Assembly: GCA_021325455.1 (NCBI GenBank)
Contig: JAJPHD010000010.1
Coordinates: 186,001-250,000 of the forward strand
Source: Actinomycetota bacterium
GTDB lineage: Bacteria; Actinomycetota; Acidimicrobiia; Acidimicrobiales; JAJPHD01
Reading direction: 5' to 3'
DNA length: 64,000 bases
The stretch's first letter is position 1, and each line of letters begins with the position of its first letter. Below the pieces are notes generated by a model. It was not told the DNA's origin and ran no database searches. It was given only the letters and a program-made list of their open reading frames with translations. This document shows positions 60,176 to 64,000 of the stretch, in pieces. The position numbers and the translations under genes are program-made.

Positions 60176-62944
60176 CTAGGCCTTGGCGTCGGCCCAGCTG
60201 GCCCCCCAGGACAGGTTCACCTCCAAGGGGACCCGCAGGCTGGCCGCCCCGTGCATAGCTTCGAGGGTCAGGGCCGCCGCCTTGTCCTGCTCGTCGGGGG
60301 GCACCTCGAGTATCACCTCGTCGTGCACCTGGAGGATGAGCCGGCTGTCCAGGCCGCCGAGCGAGGCGTCCAGGCGCACCAGGGCCACCTTGAAGATGTC
60401 CGCCGCCAGGCCCTGTATCCCCGCGTTCATGGCCTGGCGCTCGCCCGCCTGGCGGATGCGGTAGTTGCTCGACGCCAGCTCCGGGATGTGCCGACGCCGG
60501 CCGAAGAGGGTCTCGGTGTACCCACGGTCCCTGGCTTCGGCCACCGTGCGGGTCATGTAGGCCCGCACGTTGGGGAAAGCGTCGAAATAGGCGTTGAGGA
60601 TCTGCTCTGCTTCGGGAACGGAGATGGAGAGGCGCTGGGAGAGGCCGTAGGCCTCCATGCCGTAGGCGAGCCCGTAGGAGACCATCTTGGCCTTGGCCCT
60701 CTGCGCCGGGGTGACCTGGCCCGGGTCCACACCGAACACCCTGGCCGCCGTGGCGGTGTGGATGTCGCTGCCCGCCTCGAAGGCCTCTATGAGCCCCGGG
60801 TCCTCGGCCAGGTGGGCGATGACGCGCAGCTCTATTTGGTTGTAGTCGGCGACGAGGAAGCTGTAGCCCTCGGCGGGCACGAAGGCCCTGCGGAACTGCC
60901 TGCCCTCCTCGCTGCGGATGGGGATGTTGTGCAGGTTGGGCTGGTCCGACGAGAGCCGGCCGGTCCGGGCCACCGTCTGGTTGAAGCTGGCATGGATGCG
61001 CCCGTCCCGGCCCACCTCGGCCAGCAGGCTCTCCCCGTAGGTGGAGCGCAGCTTCTCCACCTCGCGGTAGCGGAGGAGGGCGTCGATGATCGGGTGCTGG
61101 CCCCGAAGCCGCTCCAGTGAGGCGGCATCGGTGGAATAGCCCGTCTTGGTGCGCCGGTGCGGGGTCAGCTGCAGCTTGTCGTAGAGGATGTGGCGCAGCT
61201 GGGGGGTGGAGTTGACGAGGAAGGGCTCGCCGGCCAGCTCCTGGATACGGGCGTCGAGGCTCCTGGCCTCCTCGGATAGCCCGGCGATCAGCTTGCGCAG
61301 GTAGTCCACGTCCACCCGGACCCCGGTCACCTCCATGCGGGCCAGCACCCGGGTGAGCGGGCGCTCGATCTCGTCGTACAGGCGGAGCAGCCCCCGGGAC
61401 TCGAGGACCTGGCGCAGGGCCGGGGCCAGGCCCGTGAGCGCCACCGCCTTGCGGCCTGCGTCCTCGCCCCCGTCGGCTCCTGCCGCCTGCCCCTCGGCCA
61501 GGGTCAGCTGCCCGGTGCCATGAGCCCGGGCCTCCGCCCCGTCCGGCCCCGGGCCGCCACCCACGTCCAGGCCGGCGTAGCGGGCGGCCAGCTCCGGCAA
61601 CGGGTAGTCGGCCTCGGCCGGGTCCACCAGGTAGGCAGCCAGAGCCGTGTCGACCTCCAGCCCCTCCATGCCCACGCCCAGGGGAAGAAGGGCCCTCATG
61701 AGCTCCTTGGCCCGGTGGGCGCTGAACCCGGGGCCGTCCGGCCCCAGCAACCGGCCCAGGCCCTCCCGGACCTTGGCCTCCTCAAGAAGGCGCCCCTCCA
61801 GCCATACGGCCCGGCCCGCTCCTCGGACCTCTGGGCCGCCTGTGCCATCCGGACTGCCCCCGCTGCCCTCGGCCGGGACCGCCAGGGCCAGGCCCACCAG
61901 CCGGGAGCGACCGGCCTGTCCCTCCCACACGGGCTGGACGGCCACCGCCGGCCCGGCGGCCAGCCCTCCGAGGGCCTCCACCGCCGTTCCCGGCGTGGCT
62001 GGCCGCTCGAGCACCACCTCCACGGGGTGGCTGGCCGCCGGCCCGGAAAGCGCCTTCCCGTCACTGCCCAGGGCCTCCACCAGCCGGTCCCACAGCGAGC
62101 GGAACTCCAGGAAGGTGAAGAGCTGACGTACCTCCTCCGGGTCCCAGCCGCCCATGCGGAGCTGGTCGAGGTCCACATCGAGAGGCACGTCGCGAACCAG
62201 GGGGATGGCACTGGCATTGCGCCGGACCTGGTCCTCGTGGGAGGCCAGGCTGGCCCTCAGCTTGGGCGTGGCCTGGTCCAGGTGGGCGTACACCCCGTCC
62301 AGGTCGCCGTACTGCTGTATCAGCCGGGCGGCCGTCTTCTCACCCACGCCCGGTACCCCCGGGAGGTTGTCCGAGGGGTCCCCACGCAGGGCCGCGTACT
62401 CCGGGTACTGGGCGGGGCTCACCCCGGTGCGCTCCTTGATCCCGGCCTCGTCGTAGAGGACGTAGTCGCTCACCCCCCGCCGGTTGTATAGGACCTTCAC
62501 GAGGGGGTCCTCCACGAGCTGCCAGCAGTCACGGTCGCCCGTCACCACGATCACCTGGTCGCCCCGGTCCCGGGCCCGGGTGGCGAGGGTGGCGATGACG
62601 TCGTCGGCCTCGAAGCCCGGAGCCTCGACGACGGGGATGCGAAGCGCCTCCACCACCTGGCGCACCAGGCCCATCTGCTGGCGGAGGATGTCGGGGGCCG
62701 CCGCCCTACCCTCCTTGTACCCCTCCACGAGGCGGTGGCGGAAGGTGGCCTCGGGGCGGTCGAAGGCCACTGCTATCTGGTCGGGGCGGTGGTCCTTCAG
62801 CAGGTTCACCAGCATGGAGGTGAACCCGAACACGGCGTTGGTGACCTGCCCGGATGCGGTGGCCATGTCCGTGGGCAGGGCGAAGAAGGCCCGGTAAGCG
62901 AGGTTGTTGCCGTCCAGCAGGAGGAAGGTCCCCACCCGGACCAT
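60176..62944 (-). CDS. polA: DNA polymerase I
   Basis: Repair and Okazaki-fragment polymerase. Residues about 1-290 are the 5' nuclease (LLLDGNNLAYRAFFAL, APGFEADDVIATLA, DPSDNLPGVPGVGEKTA). The middle domain has the 3'-5' exonuclease fold but lacks its catalytic D-x-E motif (AVQPVWEG at that place), so proofreading is probably lost. The polymerase domain has SDQPNLHNIPIR, VADYNQIELRVIAHL and the C-terminal LQVHDEVILEVP. A Gly/Ala-rich insert lies near residue 470-510. An ATG at 62944 fits the family start; an in-frame GTG lies six codons upstream. Confidence 0.95.
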   Translation of the reverse strand: MVRVGTFLLLDGNNLAYRAFFALPTDMATASGQVTNAVFGFTSMLVNLLKDHRPDQIAVAFDRPEATFRHRLVEGYKEGRAAAPDILRQQMGLVRQVVEALRIPVVEAPGFEADDVIATLATRARDRGDQVIVVTGDRDCWQLVEDPLVKVLYNRRGVSDYVLYDEAGIKERTGVSPAQYPEYAALRGDPSDNLPGVPGVGEKTAARLIQQYGDLDGVYAHLDQATPKLRASLASHEDQVRRNASAIPLVRDVPLDVDLDQLRMGGWDPEEVRQLFTFLEFRSLWDRLVEALGSDGKALSGPAASHPVEVVLERPATPGTAVEALGGLAAGPAVAVQPVWEGQAGRSRLVGLALAVPAEGSGGSPDGTGGPEVRGAGRAVWLEGRLLEEAKVREGLGRLLGPDGPGFSAHRAKELMRALLPLGVGMEGLEVDTALAAYLVDPAEADYPLPELAARYAGLDVGGGPGPDGAEARAHGTGQLTLAEGQAAGADGGEDAGRKAVALTGLAPALRQVLESRGLLRLYDEIERPLTRVLARMEVTGVRVDVDYLRKLIAGLSEEARSLDARIQELAGEPFLVNSTPQLRHILYDKLQLTPHRRTKTGYSTDAASLERLRGQHPIIDALLRYREVEKLRSTYGESLLAEVGRDGRIHASFNQTVARTGRLSSDQPNLHNIPIRSEEGRQFRRAFVPAEGYSFLVADYNQIELRVIAHLAEDPGLIEAFEAGSDIHTATAARVFGVDPGQVTPAQRAKAKMVSYGLAYGMEAYGLSQRLSISVPEAEQILNAYFDAFPNVRAYMTRTVAEARDRGYTETLFGRRRHIPELASSNYRIRQAGERQAMNAGIQGLAADIFKVALVRLDASLGGLDSRLILQVHDEVILEVPPDEQDKAAALTLEAMHGAASLRVPLEVNLSWGASWADAKA

Positions 62945-62992
62945 GGTAGGAGACAGCGCCACCCGCAGGCCGAGGGCCGCCGGGAAACGGTG

Positions 62993-63589
62993 CTAGGGCC
63001 GAAGACCGTCCTCCAGCACCCTGCGGGCGATCTCCCGCATGGCCGTGCGCTCCCGCATCGCCGTGCGCTGGATGAACTGGAAGGCGTCCGCCTCCCTCAT
63101 GCCCAGCCCGTCCATGAGGAGGCCCTTGGCCCTGTCCACCAGGCGCCGGGTCTCCAAAGCGTCCACCATGCGCCGGTTCTCTCCCTCCAGGGCCTCGTTG
63201 GCGGCCGCCAGGGCCTCCATCTCGGCGTGGCGGGCCAGTGCCACCTCGATGGCCGGGACCAGGTCGGCAGCCTGGAACGGCTTCACCAGATAAGCGAGGG
63301 CGCCAGCGTCCCTCGCCTCCTCGACCAGGTTGCGCTGGCTGAATGCCGTGAGGATGAGGACCGCAGCCAGATGCTCAGCGGTGATCTGCCTGGCGGCGCT
63401 GAGCCCGTCGGTCCCGGGCATCTTGACGTCCAGGATGGCCAGGTCGGGGCGGAGCTCGCGCACGAGGGCGATGGCCTCGTCCCCCCGCCCCGTCTCCCCC
63501 ACTACCTCGTAGCCCTCCTCCTCCAGGATCTCCTTCAGGTCGAGGCGAACGATGGCTTCGTCCTCGGCGATCACCACGCGCACGGGCAC
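62993..63589 (-). CDS. pdtaR: ANTAR-domain response regulator (PdtaR type)
   Basis: A 198-residue regulator. A receiver domain (1-120) with acidic residues E9-D10, phospho-acceptor D54 (LAILDVKMPG) and the KPF lysine is followed by a linker helix and a C-terminal ANTAR RNA-binding domain (about 135-190; RLVDRAKGLLMDGLGMREAD, AFQFIQR). ANTAR proteins act on RNA antiterminator hairpins; PdtaR pairs with the PdtaS kinase in mycobacteria. No kinase gene is in view. Start GTG at 63589. It follows polA's upstream side, a common actinobacterial place. Confidence 0.9.
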   Translation of the reverse strand: MPVRVVIAEDEAIVRLDLKEILEEEGYEVVGETGRGDEAIALVRELRPDLAILDVKMPGTDGLSAARQITAEHLAAVLILTAFSQRNLVEEARDAGALAYLVKPFQAADLVPAIEVALARHAEMEALAAANEALEGENRRMVDALETRRLVDRAKGLLMDGLGMREADAFQFIQRTAMRERTAMREIARRVLEDGLRP

Positions 63590-63620
63590 GGCGCCGAAGC
63601 TAGCCGCTAGCGTGGCCGGG

Positions 63621-64000
63621 ATGCTGGTGGAGGGGCTGCCGCTGTGGGTGGCCGAGACCAACGCCTGGATCGTGGCTCCCCAAGGCCCCGGCGGGGAGTG
63701 CGTCCTCGTCGACGCCCCCCCGGAGCCCCGCCCCATCCTGGACCGCCTGGCCCACCACGGGCTTCGCCTGGCCGCCCTCATAGCCACTCACGGGCACGTG
63801 GACCACATCGGTGGGGTGGCCACCGTCGTGAGGGAGACCGGCCTGGTCCCGGTGCGCATACACGACCGCGACCGGCACATGCTCTCCGACCCGGTGGGGA
63901 CGAGCGGCGCCTTCGGCCGCCTGCTGGAGGAGGAGGGCCTGGACCTGCGGCCCCCGGAGCTGGTGGCGGGCCTCGACGACGGCCAGCAGGTGAGCGGGGC
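63621..64000 (+). CDS. Metallo-beta-lactamase-fold hydrolase, partial (runs off the window)
   Basis: At least 126 residues, open to the window end. The segment LAALIATHGHVDHIGGVA carries the HxHxDH zinc motif, after an N-terminal VAETNAWIVAPQ strand and VLVDAPPEP. This is the glyoxalase II-like branch of the fold. Start at ATG 63621, or a GTG nine bases earlier. It is divergent from pdtaR with 31 bases between. Confidence 0.85.
   Translation, partial: MLVEGLPLWVAETNAWIVAPQGPGGECVLVDAPPEPRPILDRLAHHGLRLAALIATHGHVDHIGGVATVVRETGLVPVRIHDRDRHMLSDPVGTSGAFGRLLEEEGLDLRPPELVAGLDDGQQVSG

Overview
This window comes from a high-GC actinobacterium. The evidence is dense GC-rich coding with many 4-base ATGA/GTGA overlaps, a PdtaR-type ANTAR response regulator, the polA-rpsA-coaE-uvrB-uvrA order, a heterodimeric CrtYc/CrtYd lycopene cyclase and possible leaderless promoters. 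A deep lineage such as Acidimicrobiia is a reasonable guess, but nothing here proves the class. No CRISPR array, rRNA or replication origin was seen. One tRNA (Leu, GAG) is present.

Layout. 1-6.5 kb: respiratory nitrate reductase narGH on the minus strand, probably continuing into narJ off the left edge, with a divergent TDT/SLAC1-type anion transporter. 6.5-13 kb: a CopD-like membrane protein, an SDR coupled to a fused kinase/class-III aminotransferase protein, a methyltransferase, and GlsB-like and BrkB-like membrane proteins. 13-23 kb: a carotenoid island of two converging operons (crtE-crtYc-crtYd-crtZ on plus; small membrane protein-FAD oxidoreductase-photolyase-GT2-crtI-crtB on minus), with a MerR/DICT regulator at one end. 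23-25.5 kb: a GntR/UTRA regulator and a type II sulfide:quinone oxidoreductase. 25.5-36 kb: galK/galT, then a ROK repressor beside a sugar-acid operon (altronate dehydratase, IolB-like isomerase, mannonate/fructuronate-type dehydrogenase) and a FrcBCA-like sugar ABC transporter.

36.3-37.9 kb: an IS110-family element inserted beside tRNA-Leu. Its ends can be placed to the base, because removing it restores a 44-codon ORF. Its non-coding left end folds like a bridge RNA, and the two putative target-guide segments match the site where the element sits. This is the most interesting object in the window.

37.9-47 kb: secG, tpiA, pgk, gap, yvcK and rapZ, then an AbiEi/DUF559-like protein, a methyltransferase and uvrC. 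whiA, normally between yvcK and gap in Gram-positive genomes, is absent from that position. 47-51 kb: a small MerR regulator, a GT4 glycosyltransferase and a glycogen-debranching-like hydrolase. 51-64 kb: uvrA; an oxidative-stress group (2Fe-2S protein with an altered cluster motif, Dps-like ferritin, divergent Fur-family regulator); uvrB; coaE; rpsA; polA; pdtaR; and the start of a metallo-beta-lactamase-fold hydrolase.

Taken together, the genes suggest a pigmented, light-protected actinobacterium with nitrate respiration, sulfide oxidation, sugar/uronate uptake and use, and good UV and oxidative-damage defence. Metabolic statements are inferences from gene families.
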